A stretch of 64,000 bases of DNA from Ruminococcus sp. AF46-10NS (GTDB lineage: Bacteria; Bacillota; Clostridia; Lachnospirales; Lachnospiraceae). The position numbers and the translations under genes were made by a program. A model generated the notes under the pieces. The model was not told where the DNA came from and did no database searches. It saw nothing but the letters and a program-made list of their open reading frames with translations. Where the stretch lies: assembly GCF_003474435.1 (NCBI RefSeq), contig NZ_QRNF01000012.1:1-64000 (forward strand). The letters run 5' to 3'. Shown piece after piece: positions 1-8,806 of this stretch; positions within the stretch are counted from its first letter, which is position 1, and every line of letters begins with the position of its first letter.

Positions 1-2086
1 CAACTGTACCCTTTTCTATATTATCTATAAGTTCATTAATATTGTCTTTTGTAGTTTCTAAAATTCTCTTCTCCGTTGATGTCCTTTCTCTATTTAATCT
101 TCGTGCTTTCTTTAATTCTTCATCTGTAGGAATTCTAAAATGCAAATCATAATCATTAGTTACACATTGATTATATTCCTTCTGAATCTGTTGCATTTTC
201 TCTCCAACGCCACAAACTCGTACCCATGCTCTTGATCTAGTTATAGACGTAAAAAGAATATTTCTAAGTTTTATTAATTCCATTCCATCTGCACAATATT
301 CTGCATTAGCAATATATACCATTGGTGCTTCATTGCCCTTTGCTCTATATACATGTGCACAAGTAACGCAACCATTTACTCTAAATGTATCTCTATCCGT
401 ATCCACCCCTGCCAATATTGAATTAATTCCATTTGCCTTTAAAAATTTTTCTTAGTTCCTTATATTCACTTTTAGCTTGAATAATGTGTTAGGCAATACA
501 ATTAATATATCATCTGGATCTAATTCATCATGCTCAATATTTTTTCGAATTTCTTGAGCAATCCATGAATATTGTTGTTCTATCGTAGAAAAGCTTTCTA
601 CTTTAACGCTGTCATCTTTATTTAATAACGCTGTCATCTTTATTTAATAACTCTTCAAAATATTTAGGTGTTGAAACATTTTTTCTTGACAATGTAACCG
701 TATTATTTTTTTGCAATTTTCCACTTTTAACAGTGTATCCTATATCTTCCCACATTAAAGGCTCTTCAAACATTTGAATAATCGGACTATGGTATATTCC
801 AAATCCCAATGCATGTGCTAATGCAAGTGTCCATGGTGGATTTCTATAGCATACTGGCAATGTAATATCTCTTTTCGGTTCATTCTCTTTATTTTCTATA
901 TTAATTCTTAAATTTCCATCGCCATCGACACCAAACATTTCTTCTAACGATGGCATCTCAACTGTTGATAAATTTTGCAATTCATCATATGCCCATATTA
1001 TTCTTTTAGGAGATTTTACATTTGCATACACCAATCTAAAGAAACTACTTGGTAAGTCCTGAGCCTCATCAATTAACATTACGTCATATTCTGGTTCATA
1101 ATCTTCCCCTATAACAGTCAATAATTCATCACAACATCCTTTAAAAGCAGAAGTCCTTCCAAATTTTGAAATCGCTGAAGTTAAATTATAAGCCTTAAAA
1201 TTAGCTTTTTGTGCCATATCCGAATATACTCCATGTTCAGAATTGCTTCCCCATGCATGAATTATATCCAGATTATCCCAGTCTACTTTTTCTCCTGACA
1301 TATCTTGTACAAAATCCGTTATTAAATTAACATATTGTTGATATAGTGCTCTAGTATAATACGTTACCCCTATCTTAAGTTCTGGATATTGTGTATGCAA
1401 ATATGCAGCCTTTAAAGCTAATACTATTGTTTTACCAGACCCTGCTAATCCCTTAATTCTCTGGGGACCATCCGGAACTTCAAACGCAGCCTTTTTTTGC
1501 CATTCATCCAAATTGGCAATTTCCTTTTCAATCTTCTTTATAATATCTCCATACGATCCTTCTTTTTTTACATTTGCCCTTTTTTTCTTGGCTTTATTTC
1601 CGACACTTTTTGAAGCACTTCACATAATTGTTTGTATATCTTCTTATCAAAAGTAGCATATTCATCAACTAATGAAGCAATTTCCCCACACGTACAAAAT
1701 AAATATTCATGGTTCTCATCTTCATAGTCTATCTTATCTGGAAGCACTGTTATTACTAAGGGTTCAAATGCAAGATTTCTTCCTTTTCTTAGTGTTGAAT
1801 ACTTCTTCAAATAGAAATCCAAATTATAATATAAAGAATCCTGTTGCTCTTTTAACTGCTCTATAGAATCCTGTGAATTTCCAAGAATAAATGCAACCAT
1901 TCCTTTGCTTTCTGTTACCCATAATGCTTCTACTGTAATTGCCTCGTCTGCATTAGCTGTCAAAGGATATCCTAAATATAAGGTACCATCTGTAGTATTT
2001 TTTTCCATATACTCTTTAACTGCCGCAATCAATTGATTGCTTTGTTCTGGTTTAGTTATTTTTCCTCTTACAATATCAAATGGCAT
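1..2086 (-). pseudogene. Superfamily I (UvrD/Rep-like) DNA helicase with N-terminal domain, frameshifted and cut by the window edge
   Basis: Read across the breaks this is one helicase of at least 690 residues that continues beyond position 1. The N-terminal part (start 2086, SD AGGAGG) is a 172-residue domain I cannot name, possibly nuclease-like. The helicase core follows with Walker A GLAGSGKT, Walker B LIDEAQD, a motif V-like region (VYRAKGNEA, near 340) and motif VI (SITRSRAW, near 245). It is broken at least three times: an apparent one-A loss in the A-run near 1590, a 22-bp tandem duplication at 605-648, and a paired loss and gain of one A near 445-475 that leaves an in-frame TAA. Without these the frames join into sensible protein. 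Such helicases act in DNA repair or phage defence; it may be cargo of the adjoining recombinase-bearing element. Decay or consensus error are both possible. Confidence 0.75.
605..648. repeat. 22-bp tandem duplication inside the helicase gene
   Basis: Bases 605-626 are repeated exactly at 627-648. Because 22 is not a multiple of three the second copy shifts the reading frame. The residues LLNKDDSV are encoded at the end of one open frame and again at the start of the next, as expected if one copy was added recently. Removing one copy restores a continuous helicase frame here. Confidence 0.95.
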
Positions 2087-2136
2087 TTACTTCCTCCTTT
2101 TGTCTGTCCGTCTTTCAAATGTTCCATATATGGTAC

Positions 2137-2164
2137 ATATTATCATAATATTTTAGCTTGTCAA
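2137..2164 (-). promoter_or_regulatory. Promoter of the helicase gene
   Basis: On the minus strand TTGACA (2159-2164) is followed after 16 bases by TAATAT (2137-2142), just upstream of the helicase start at 2086. Downstream lies the inverted repeat ATGTTCCATATATGGTACAT (about 2119-2138), a plausible operator. The promoter begins only 13 bases after the last recombinase stop codon. Confidence 0.6.
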
Positions 2165-2176
2165 GTAATTTAAGTT

Positions 2177-3736
2177 CTACCTCTCTTTCCATTCCACCTT
2201 CACTCTCCCATCATCATACACATATATTCCCTGCACATATTCTTCCAGCATTTCTCGTGTCAACTTCTCATAGCCTAAATACTTCAACATCTGCTCCACC
2301 GGAACATTTTTTTTCATCAGAATTTCTTTCTCTCCGTTTATCAGTTCATCCAGTTCCTGTACACGTTTCTGCAGTCGTTCTCTTTCTTCTTCCAACTGCT
2401 TCTTTGCTTCCATGAACTGTTTCTGATTCATCTGTCCCTCATGATACTTCTCATAGTTCTGGCGGTTCTGAATCTTTATCTGCTCCTGACGTTTTTCACA
2501 GTCTGCACTTTCCGTCTTATAGGCTTCTATACTGTCCTCATGCTGTTTTCTCATAGATTGCTGCATCTGTTCCTGGCTGATATTCTGGCGTAAATATGCC
2601 TTTATTTCTGCCAGTACGATATGCTCTAGCATTTTGTTATCCGCTTTCCCGGCAAAACACCCTGTATCTTCTTTTCCTTTACTGTAAGCACAGCTATAAA
2701 GAATATGACCATGAACCGGACTGCTTGAAGTCAGACTTCTATGACAATTTCCACACTTCACATAGCCACCTAATAGTGTTATCTCCCTGTCAAATTTGCT
2801 TTTTTTAGTGTATCTGATCTGCAGGGACTGTGCTTTCTCAAAGATGTCTTTTGATACAATCGGCTCATGGTGATTTTCCATCACTTTCCACTGATTTCTC
2901 GGCACTGGTACTTCTTTCCCTGTCCCTGGTTCTGGAATCTTTGTCTTTCCATAGACCATACAGCCTATATAAGTCTTATCATCCACAATCTTCCGTATCA
3001 TATCACTCGTCCACTGCAATCCTCTTGATGTAGCTTTCTTGCTGTCTGATTTCTGTCGTCTGCTCATAGACTGCAAGGGAGTCAATACCCCCTCTTCATT
3101 GAATAACTTACAAATCTCCATCTTTGAATATCGCTGATTGGTCAGTTCAAATACTCTGCGAATCACTTCCGCTTCGTCCTCTACAATCACCAGTTCTTTC
3201 TTATTTTCTGGATTGATTCGATACCCATAAGGTGCAGAACCACAACAATACTCACCTTTTCCCCGTCTGGTGTTGACTGCTGCCTTTACCTTTACAGACT
3301 GATCTTTCACATAGAAGTCTGCGATCAATCCTTTAAACTGTACTTCGATGTCTGAACTCTTTCCTTTATAATCTTTAGAATCATATCGGTCTGAGATAGA
3401 AATGAATCGTACTCCCAGGAATGGAAAAATCTGCTCCAGATAAGTTCCCATCTCAATATAGTTTCTGGCAAAACGTGAAAAATCTTTTACCACAATGCAC
3501 TGCACTTTATTCTCTCTGGCAAGCTCCAAAACCTGTTTAATTGCCGGACGCTCCATACTAGAACCAGAATATCCATCGTCGTAGAACTCCTGAAATGGCA
3601 TAGAAGCCAGTTCCGGAATATTGGAAATATAATCTTTTACCAGTTTTCTCTGATTGATAATGCTGTTGCTTTCTCCCTCTGAATCATCTTCCATGGAAAG
3701 ACGGTAATATCCAATAATCAGTTTCTGATTACTCAT
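2177..3736 (-). CDS. Large serine recombinase, third of three in tandem
   Basis: A 519-residue large serine recombinase. The N-terminal resolvase domain has the catalytic serine in YYRLSMEDD (Ser14) and the motif DFSRFARNY. A recombinase domain (about 160-290), a zinc ribbon (KCGNC, then CAYSKGKEDTGC) and a C-terminal coiled coil follow. It is the last gene of a translationally coupled trio: its ATG overlaps the end of the preceding gene by 8 bases. Such enzymes integrate and excise conjugative or mobilizable elements by cutting at a 2-bp core. Each member of the trio keeps its serine, so none is obviously dead. Which one, or which combination, does integration cannot be told from sequence. 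Confidence 0.93.
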   Translation of the reverse strand: MSNQKLIIGYYRLSMEDDSEGESNSIINQRKLVKDYISNIPELASMPFQEFYDDGYSGSSMERPAIKQVLELARENKVQCIVVKDFSRFARNYIEMGTYLEQIFPFLGVRFISISDRYDSKDYKGKSSDIEVQFKGLIADFYVKDQSVKVKAAVNTRRGKGEYCCGSAPYGYRINPENKKELVIVEDEAEVIRRVFELTNQRYSKMEICKLFNEEGVLTPLQSMSRRQKSDSKKATSRGLQWTSDMIRKIVDDKTYIGCMVYGKTKIPEPGTGKEVPVPRNQWKVMENHHEPIVSKDIFEKAQSLQIRYTKKSKFDREITLLGGYVKCGNCHRSLTSSSPVHGHILYSCAYSKGKEDTGCFAGKADNKMLEHIVLAEIKAYLRQNISQEQMQQSMRKQHEDSIEAYKTESADCEKRQEQIKIQNRQNYEKYHEGQMNQKQFMEAKKQLEEERERLQKRVQELDELINGEKEILMKKNVPVEQMLKYLGYEKLTREMLEEYVQGIYVYDDGRVKVEWKER

Positions 3737-5384
3737 ATTCTACCGCCCCCTTAAACCCGAAGTTGATTTCCAGTCTGTTATCACCATATAGATACATACT
3801 TTCAATCAGGCTCTCCGCAAGTTCCGCATTGATTCTGGTTGTCCCATCCAGTTCCAACAGACTTCGTAAAAATCTGGCTTCTTTTTTCTGCTGTTTTTCC
3901 AGTTTACGTATAGTCTGCTCCAGAGACTTCTTCCTCTCTTCACAGAACACTTTCCAGTTATTACGGTCATCTTTCATTTCTATATAGGCTTCTTTGGAAA
4001 GTTCGCCCTCTTTATATTGCATAAATGCCTGTGCCAGTTTTTCTGAACGTCTTTCCATATCTGCATCCAGTTTCCTGATCTCTGCTTGAATTTCTTTGAT
4101 TTTGGTAAGAAATACTGCACTGCTTATAGCAGACATATCCTTTTTCCGTAAGTCAGATAACTGAAACTGTCTGGTCAGCTCTGAACGGACAATTTTCTGC
4201 AGCTTCTCTTCGGAAATAGATTTGTGACTACATTTTCTTTCATCCCGATACCAGGCAGCATTGCAAAAGTAATACACATTGCCTCTGTATCTACGTGTAC
4301 ACATTTTTCGCTTACAATCTCCACAATACAATACATTGTAAAATGCTCTTTCATCCTCTTCCCATCCTACTGTAGTTTTTGTTGCTTTCTGTTGTGCTAC
4401 TTTTAACCTGACCTGTGCTTTGTCAAACAGTTCTCTGCTGATAATCGGCTCATGAGCATTTGGCGTAATAATCCACTGACTCTGGTCCAGTATGTCACAC
4501 CATTTTTCACCTCTTTGAAATCTGGATTCGTATTTTCTCTGAACCAGATCACCATAATAATTATTTCGATTTAAAACCGCACGTATCGAAGAATTTCCCC
4601 ACTGATGAAGATTCTCTCCATCCTGACAGTACACATGATGATATTGGTTATAGTCCGAAATCCGATGTACCCTATCCTCAAACAGCCTGTCAATAATGCT
4701 CTGTATGCCATCTCCCGAAGCATATTCTTCAAAAATCCTGCGGACAATCTTTGCAGCTTCCGGTTCCACAATCAACTTACAAATTCCATTTATCTTTTCC
4801 ACACAATATCCGTATGGAGCTGTAGATCCCACATATTCACCGTTTTTTTGTGCAATACGTTTCGCCGCCCGTTCTTTTGCGGAAATGTCTTTTGCATAAG
4901 CATCATTCACCAAATTCTTGATATTCATGGATAATTCCTGATTCTTAGCACCCGGTGCAAATGAATCATAGTTGTCACATACAGAAATAAATCGCACTTT
5001 CATAAAAGGAAGAATCTTTTCCAGATAGTTACCAGTTTCAATGTAATTTCTTCCAAATCGTGAGAAATCCTTTACCAGAATACAGTTTATTTTACCTGCC
5101 CTGACATTATTCATCATCCGTTCAAATCCCGGTCTGTCAAAATTTGTTCCGGTTTTTCCCAAATCAGAATAAATATCATATACAGCAATCTCATACTCTT
5201 TGTCCGGATTTTCATTATGCTTCTGAATGAATTCTTTTATCAGCGTAACCTGTGTTTCAATAGATTCTGACTTTTTTTCATCATTGTCTACGGATAATCT
5301 GGCATAAATTGCAGCCATACATACCGGAATACCAGGAATCTTCTTCTCTGTGTTTTTCTTATATCTTTTTGCTGTTCTTGCCAT
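3729..5384 (-). CDS. Large serine recombinase, second of three in tandem
   Basis: A 551-residue large serine recombinase. The catalytic serine is Ser31 in IYARLSVDN, and the partner motif is DFSRFGRN. The recombinase domain is followed by a zinc ribbon (YCGDCKRKM, then CNAAWYRDERKC) and a coiled coil (about 410-500). It starts directly at the end of the first recombinase gene and overlaps the start of the third, so the three are cotranscribed. Its N-terminal extension before the resolvase core is about 17 residues longer than in the third gene. Expected role: DNA integration and excision of the element marked by this module. Confidence 0.93.
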   Translation of the reverse strand: MARTAKRYKKNTEKKIPGIPVCMAAIYARLSVDNDEKKSESIETQVTLIKEFIQKHNENPDKEYEIAVYDIYSDLGKTGTNFDRPGFERMMNNVRAGKINCILVKDFSRFGRNYIETGNYLEKILPFMKVRFISVCDNYDSFAPGAKNQELSMNIKNLVNDAYAKDISAKERAAKRIAQKNGEYVGSTAPYGYCVEKINGICKLIVEPEAAKIVRRIFEEYASGDGIQSIIDRLFEDRVHRISDYNQYHHVYCQDGENLHQWGNSSIRAVLNRNNYYGDLVQRKYESRFQRGEKWCDILDQSQWIITPNAHEPIISRELFDKAQVRLKVAQQKATKTTVGWEEDERAFYNVLYCGDCKRKMCTRRYRGNVYYFCNAAWYRDERKCSHKSISEEKLQKIVRSELTRQFQLSDLRKKDMSAISSAVFLTKIKEIQAEIRKLDADMERRSEKLAQAFMQYKEGELSKEAYIEMKDDRNNWKVFCEERKKSLEQTIRKLEKQQKKEARFLRSLLELDGTTRINAELAESLIESMYLYGDNRLEINFGFKGAVEYE

Positions 5385-7058
5385 TTATCCCACCTCTTTC
5401 CTGCACTCTGTCCTGTGTTCCGCATAAAACCGTCTTATGACTTTCATCTTCTCAATCATATCCTGATAGCGGATGTGAATTTTAATTTGCTTGTTTTCAT
5501 AAATATAGATTTTATCTACGGTCAGTGCCAGCAATGTGCGATCCAATTCTTTGATTTCCAGTGATTTCTTCCAGTCCTCCAACTGAACAGTTGCAGACAC
5601 TCCACCCTCAAACATTTGCTTTACCAGTTTTTTCTGGTTTTCAATCATCTGCTCCAGTTCTTCACATTTTCTTCCGTAACTTTCCCGAAAATCATCGAAC
5701 TCCTCTTTGCTGATCAATCCCTCTTTCAAGTCATCACCCAAAGATGCTTTCAGGCTGTAATAACGGTTATATTCTTCCTGCAACTTACTAATCTGCGTAT
5801 CATAACCGATTACCTGATCGTAACTGACTTTCATTTCACAAAGTTCTTCCATAATCATCTGATAGTCTACGAAAAGTGCCGTATATGCCTGAATCTCTTT
5901 CAATACAATCCTTTTCAGCACCTCTTCCGGAATACTGTGTCTGGTGCAATCTCCACCTTTATTTTTTGTCTGGCAAATATAAAAGGCTTTTTTCTTTCCC
6001 TTATACTGATTTACCCTGCGTATCATCGGTGTATGGCAATCTCCGCAAAATACAAAACCTGAAAAAAAGTTTGCACTGTCCGATGTTTTCGATGCCCTGC
6101 CATCATACTGAAGTAGCTTCTGCACCACATCAAAATCATTCTGCCTGATTATTGCCGGATGCGTATTTTCTACTTTCACCCACTCTGATTCTGGCTTATC
6201 CAGACGTTGCTTTACCTTATAGCTGATTCGTTCCTGCTTGCCTTGCACCATGTTTCCAATGTAAACCTCGTTGGTCAGAATCCTTTTAATCTGCACTGCC
6301 GACCATTTCGGTGTGTCTGAGCTGTGAAATCCAGAATTGTAATTCTCGCCATTTGCCTTTTTATATTCTTTTGGCGACTGCACATGACGTACATTCAGTT
6401 TTTCTGCGATTGCTCCAAGACTGAATCCATCAATTTTCCACGAAAATATTTTTCTTACAATATCTGATGCATAAGAATCAATCACCAGACAATTCTTATT
6501 CTCTGGATCTTTGCAGTAACCATACGGGGCAAACGCTCCAATAAATTCACCTTTTTCACGTTTGATTTTCTGGTGGCTTCGCACTTTACCGGAAATGTCC
6601 CGACAATAGCTTTCATTTACGAAATTTTTGATTGGAACTACAAATGACTTCTCTGAAAAATCTGCTGTTTTACTGTCAAACTGGTCTGTAACTGAAATAA
6701 AACGCACATTTAAAGCCGGGTAGGTCTTTTCGATCCATCGCCCGGCTTCTATATATTCTCTTCCGAATCTGGATAAGTCTTTTACAATCACGCAATTTAC
6801 TTTTCCAGCTTCTATATCAGTTGTCATTCGTTTAAACTCAGGTCGATCAAAATTTCCTCCTGAGTATCCGTCATCCACATATATATCAAAGATCTGAATA
6901 TCCGGCTGGCTTTTTACAAAGCTCCGAAGTAACTCTCTCTGATTTGCAATGCTGTTGCTCTCTGACTTCGCACCGCCCTCTTCCATATCATCTTTCGATA
7001 ACCGAAGATACAATGCAGCATCGTACATATCTGGCATATTCATTTGCATCTGTTCCAT
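5385..7058 (-). CDS. Large serine recombinase, first of three in tandem
   Basis: A 557-residue large serine recombinase and the first transcribed of the trio. The catalytic serine is Ser21 in YLRLSKDD, with DLSRFGRE further on. A recombinase domain, a zinc ribbon (FCGDCHTPM, then CQTKNKGGDC) and a coiled coil (about 440-510) follow in the usual order. Upstream is a 9-bp-arm inverted repeat (7095-7137). The three proteins are similar in domain layout but clearly diverged, so they are not a recent triplication. Trios like this mark one end of integrative elements in Clostridia. Confidence 0.94.
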   Translation of the reverse strand: MEQMQMNMPDMYDAALYLRLSKDDMEEGGAKSESNSIANQRELLRSFVKSQPDIQIFDIYVDDGYSGGNFDRPEFKRMTTDIEAGKVNCVIVKDLSRFGREYIEAGRWIEKTYPALNVRFISVTDQFDSKTADFSEKSFVVPIKNFVNESYCRDISGKVRSHQKIKREKGEFIGAFAPYGYCKDPENKNCLVIDSYASDIVRKIFSWKIDGFSLGAIAEKLNVRHVQSPKEYKKANGENYNSGFHSSDTPKWSAVQIKRILTNEVYIGNMVQGKQERISYKVKQRLDKPESEWVKVENTHPAIIRQNDFDVVQKLLQYDGRASKTSDSANFFSGFVFCGDCHTPMIRRVNQYKGKKKAFYICQTKNKGGDCTRHSIPEEVLKRIVLKEIQAYTALFVDYQMIMEELCEMKVSYDQVIGYDTQISKLQEEYNRYYSLKASLGDDLKEGLISKEEFDDFRESYGRKCEELEQMIENQKKLVKQMFEGGVSATVQLEDWKKSLEIKELDRTLLALTVDKIYIYENKQIKIHIRYQDMIEKMKVIRRFYAEHRTECRKEVG

Positions 7059-7094
7059 TTTACATCGCTCCCAACTTACTTATTCCATTGAATT

Positions 7095-7137
7095 TGAAGT
7101 CAGAAACCATGTATCACGTTCATTTTCCCTGACTTCA
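7095..7137. repeat. Inverted repeat upstream of the recombinase trio
   Basis: Arms TGAAGTCAG (7095-7103) and CTGACTTCA (7129-7137) are perfect complements separated by 25 bases, 37 bases upstream of the first recombinase start. It could be an operator, a transcript hairpin, or part of an attachment site. No second copy was noticed elsewhere in the window. Confidence 0.6.
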
Positions 7138-7187
7138 CATTAACATAACATCTGTAGCTTCGCAAGATATTTTTTCAAGACTTGCAT

Positions 7188-7442
7188 CTAATACATCAAC
7201 TCCGTTCTTTTTCTTAGATAATCACTGATCGCATCTGTAGCATCCATTTCTCCTGTCATTTCCACGACTACCACATACCCTTCATTCATGTGAGCATACG
7301 GCTGATCGCCAGATTTATCCAGAAAAGTTTCCACTTTTTCAGAAATAGCTTTATCCATATCAGGAATTAAATCTTCAATGTCCTTTAACTGCTCCAGATC
7401 AACACTGGAGTCTATTACTGACTGATTCACCATGATGCTCAC
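7188..7442 (-). CDS. Small acidic protein of unknown function
   Basis: An 84-residue acidic protein that I do not recognise. It has no membrane segment and no cysteine pattern. The first half is helical and acidic (DLEQLKDIEDLIPDMDKAI) and the second half could form a short beta sheet (EGYVVVVEMTGEM). It lies upstream of the recombinase trio in the same direction and divergent from the Xre-type regulator, so an accessory role in excision or its control is possible by position only. The next start in frame (MVNQ) is also possible. Confidence 0.6.
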   Translation of the reverse strand: MSIMVNQSVIDSSVDLEQLKDIEDLIPDMDKAISEKVETFLDKSGDQPYAHMNEGYVVVVEMTGEMDATDAISDYLRKRTELMY

Positions 7443-7544
7443 CTCTTTTCCAACATATTCTTTGTATCAGTTGTCCTATACCTGCAATTTTCTCAATTGC
7501 ATCACCTTACCTTTTCGTATTTTGTTCTCACAGTTTATCTATTG

Positions 7545-7706
7545 TTATAGCATTGCATATTCCGTTCGGCGTGTTGGCTTCCATTCGTATAATCTGCTGT
7601 CAGCGTTACTGCCAACCTCTATCAGAATATTTCTGAATGCTGGTAGCTTCTTCGCAAACTTACCAGCCGTTTCCGGAGTATCTTCGACGCTCGCCTGTAA
7701 AATCAT
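7545..7706 (-). CDS. Possible 53-residue protein, perhaps a remnant
   Basis: A short minus-strand frame of 53 residues runs from an ATG at 7706. It has balanced, protein-like composition (for example KFAKKLPAFRNILIEVGSN) but a stop codon lies immediately before the ATG and no clear SD is visible, so it may be the end of a broken gene. It sits in the otherwise gene-free stretch 7443-8078 between the small acidic gene and the regulator. I do not recognise it. Confidence 0.35.
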   Translation of the reverse strand: MILQASVEDTPETAGKFAKKLPAFRNILIEVGSNADSRLYEWKPTRRTEYAML

Positions 7707-7923
7707 TTACAGGGTTATGGCATCTGTGGAATCAGATTATACAGCTCATGCAGTTTTCAAGGTACAAAAGAGATTTTTTTGAATGCCCTTTCACTTATTA
7801 CAGCCTGGAAACACCAAAATGTTGTTCTCTTCAAAAAATCCTCTCACTAATAAAGCCTGACAGAAGGATTTTACCAACCTCATTTTGCAATAATTTGCAA
7901 AAAGTATTTATCCGCATCTGTAC

Positions 7924-8010
7924 ATTCGCTTTCATGCGAATCTTTATTGTACTGTCATTTTAATTCGCTTTCATGCGAATGTCAAGTATTTTATTCGCTT
8001 CAATGCGAAT
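7924..8010. promoter_or_regulatory. Three-box operator array upstream of the Xre-type regulator
   Basis: The 18-bp box ATTCGCTTTCATGCGAAT occurs at 7924-7941 and 7963-7980, and a two-mismatch version (ATTCGCTTCAATGCGAAT) at 7993-8010. Each box is an inverted repeat with arms ATTCGC and GCGAAT around a 6-bp centre. Start-to-start spacing is 39 and 30 bp. The array ends 68 bp before the regulator start and lies between divergent genes, fitting a cooperative operator that controls both the regulator and the recombinase side. Confidence 0.75.
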
Positions 8011-8078
8011 CTTTCTGTTTACATTCCTTGTTTTTGGTAGTAAAATGGATTTATCAAAAAGAAAGTTGGAAATCTGAT

Positions 8079-8654
8079 ATGACAATCGGTGATAAAATAA
8101 AAAAAATCCGGACATTCCGGAATATGACGCAGGCAGAACTTGGAGCTGCCCTCGGCTGGGGCGATAAAGGTGCAAACCGCCTTGCCCAATACGAAACGAA
8201 TTACAGGGTTCCCCGTAAAGATCTGGTAACTGAAATGGCTAAGATTCTGGACGTAAATCCACTGGCACTGCATGAACCTACTATTATGGATGCTTCTGAA
8301 CTTATGGAAATCCTGTTCTGGATTGATGAATTTAACCCGGCTGCGATCAATCTCTTTCAGTTAGAAACCTATCCAGATGAAAAATGCAATTCCAGCGAGG
8401 ATACCGCTGTCCGTTACCATGATTCTGATCACTGGCCTGCTCATCCACCTGTTGGTATGTGGTTCAATTATGGAGTTCTCAATGATTTTATGAAAGAATG
8501 GGTTCTCAGAAAGAAAGAATTAAAATCTGGCGAAATTACCAGAAATGAATATTTTGAATGGAAAATCAACTGGCCGCAGACCTGTGATGGGTGTGAGAAA
8601 TTTGAGCCGAAAAGGCAGTGGCGATCTGTTAATGCTGAACTTAGTGAAACTTAG
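8079..8654 (+). CDS. Xre-family transcriptional regulator of the recombinase module
   Basis: A 191-residue protein with an N-terminal helix-turn-helix (about 2-60: IGDKIKKIR, QAELGAALGW, NPLALHEP). The remaining 130 residues form a domain I cannot name; it contains CDGCEKFEPKRQW, a possible metal or redox site with a single CxxC. It is the only plus-strand gene of the accessory block. The start at 8079 is preferred because the helix-turn-helix begins there. It is divergent from the recombinase genes and preceded by three inverted-repeat boxes, so it probably controls itself and perhaps excision. A strong terminator follows. Confidence 0.82.
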   Translation: MTIGDKIKKIRTFRNMTQAELGAALGWGDKGANRLAQYETNYRVPRKDLVTEMAKILDVNPLALHEPTIMDASELMEILFWIDEFNPAAINLFQLETYPDEKCNSSEDTAVRYHDSDHWPAHPPVGMWFNYGVLNDFMKEWVLRKKELKSGEITRNEYFEWKINWPQTCDGCEKFEPKRQWRSVNAELSET

Positions 8655-8806
8655 CAAAACTTAAATTTATTATGTTTTTTCTCGTTAGTCAAAGAGAAGG
8701 CACTGTAAAACCAATAATTCAGTGGTTTTCAGTGCCTTTTTTCATATTGCTCTATTGAATTTTCCTCATCCCGCCTATATAAGTGAAACTTAGCGAAACT
8801 TAAATT
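8643..8806. repeat. Pair of 25-bp direct repeats
   Basis: Bases 8643-8667 and 8782-8806 match at 24 of 25 positions (consensus begins AGTGAAACTTAGC). The first copy covers the 3' end of the regulator gene, the second touches the stop codon of the convergent AlbA-domain gene, and a terminator lies between. They may mark a recombination or insertion scar, or a tandem duplication with loss of intervening DNA. Confidence 0.75.
8697..8743 (+). terminator. Intrinsic terminator of the Xre-type regulator
   Basis: A long stem pairs AAGGCACTG and AAAACCA on the left with TGGTTTT and CAGTGCCTT on the right, followed by a run of T. It ends the plus-strand regulator transcript. Confidence 0.88.

Noticed and set aside
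7432..7963. Plus-strand open frames between the small acidic gene and the Xre-type regulator
   Set aside because: Composition is unlike protein (many Phe, Ser, Cys, Tyr from A/T-rich DNA) and no SD is present. The opposite strand holds a more plausible 53-residue frame.
7924..8010. CRISPR array from the repeated 18-bp boxes
   Set aside because: Only three short copies with unequal spacers of 21 and 12 bp and no cas genes; they are palindromic operator boxes.
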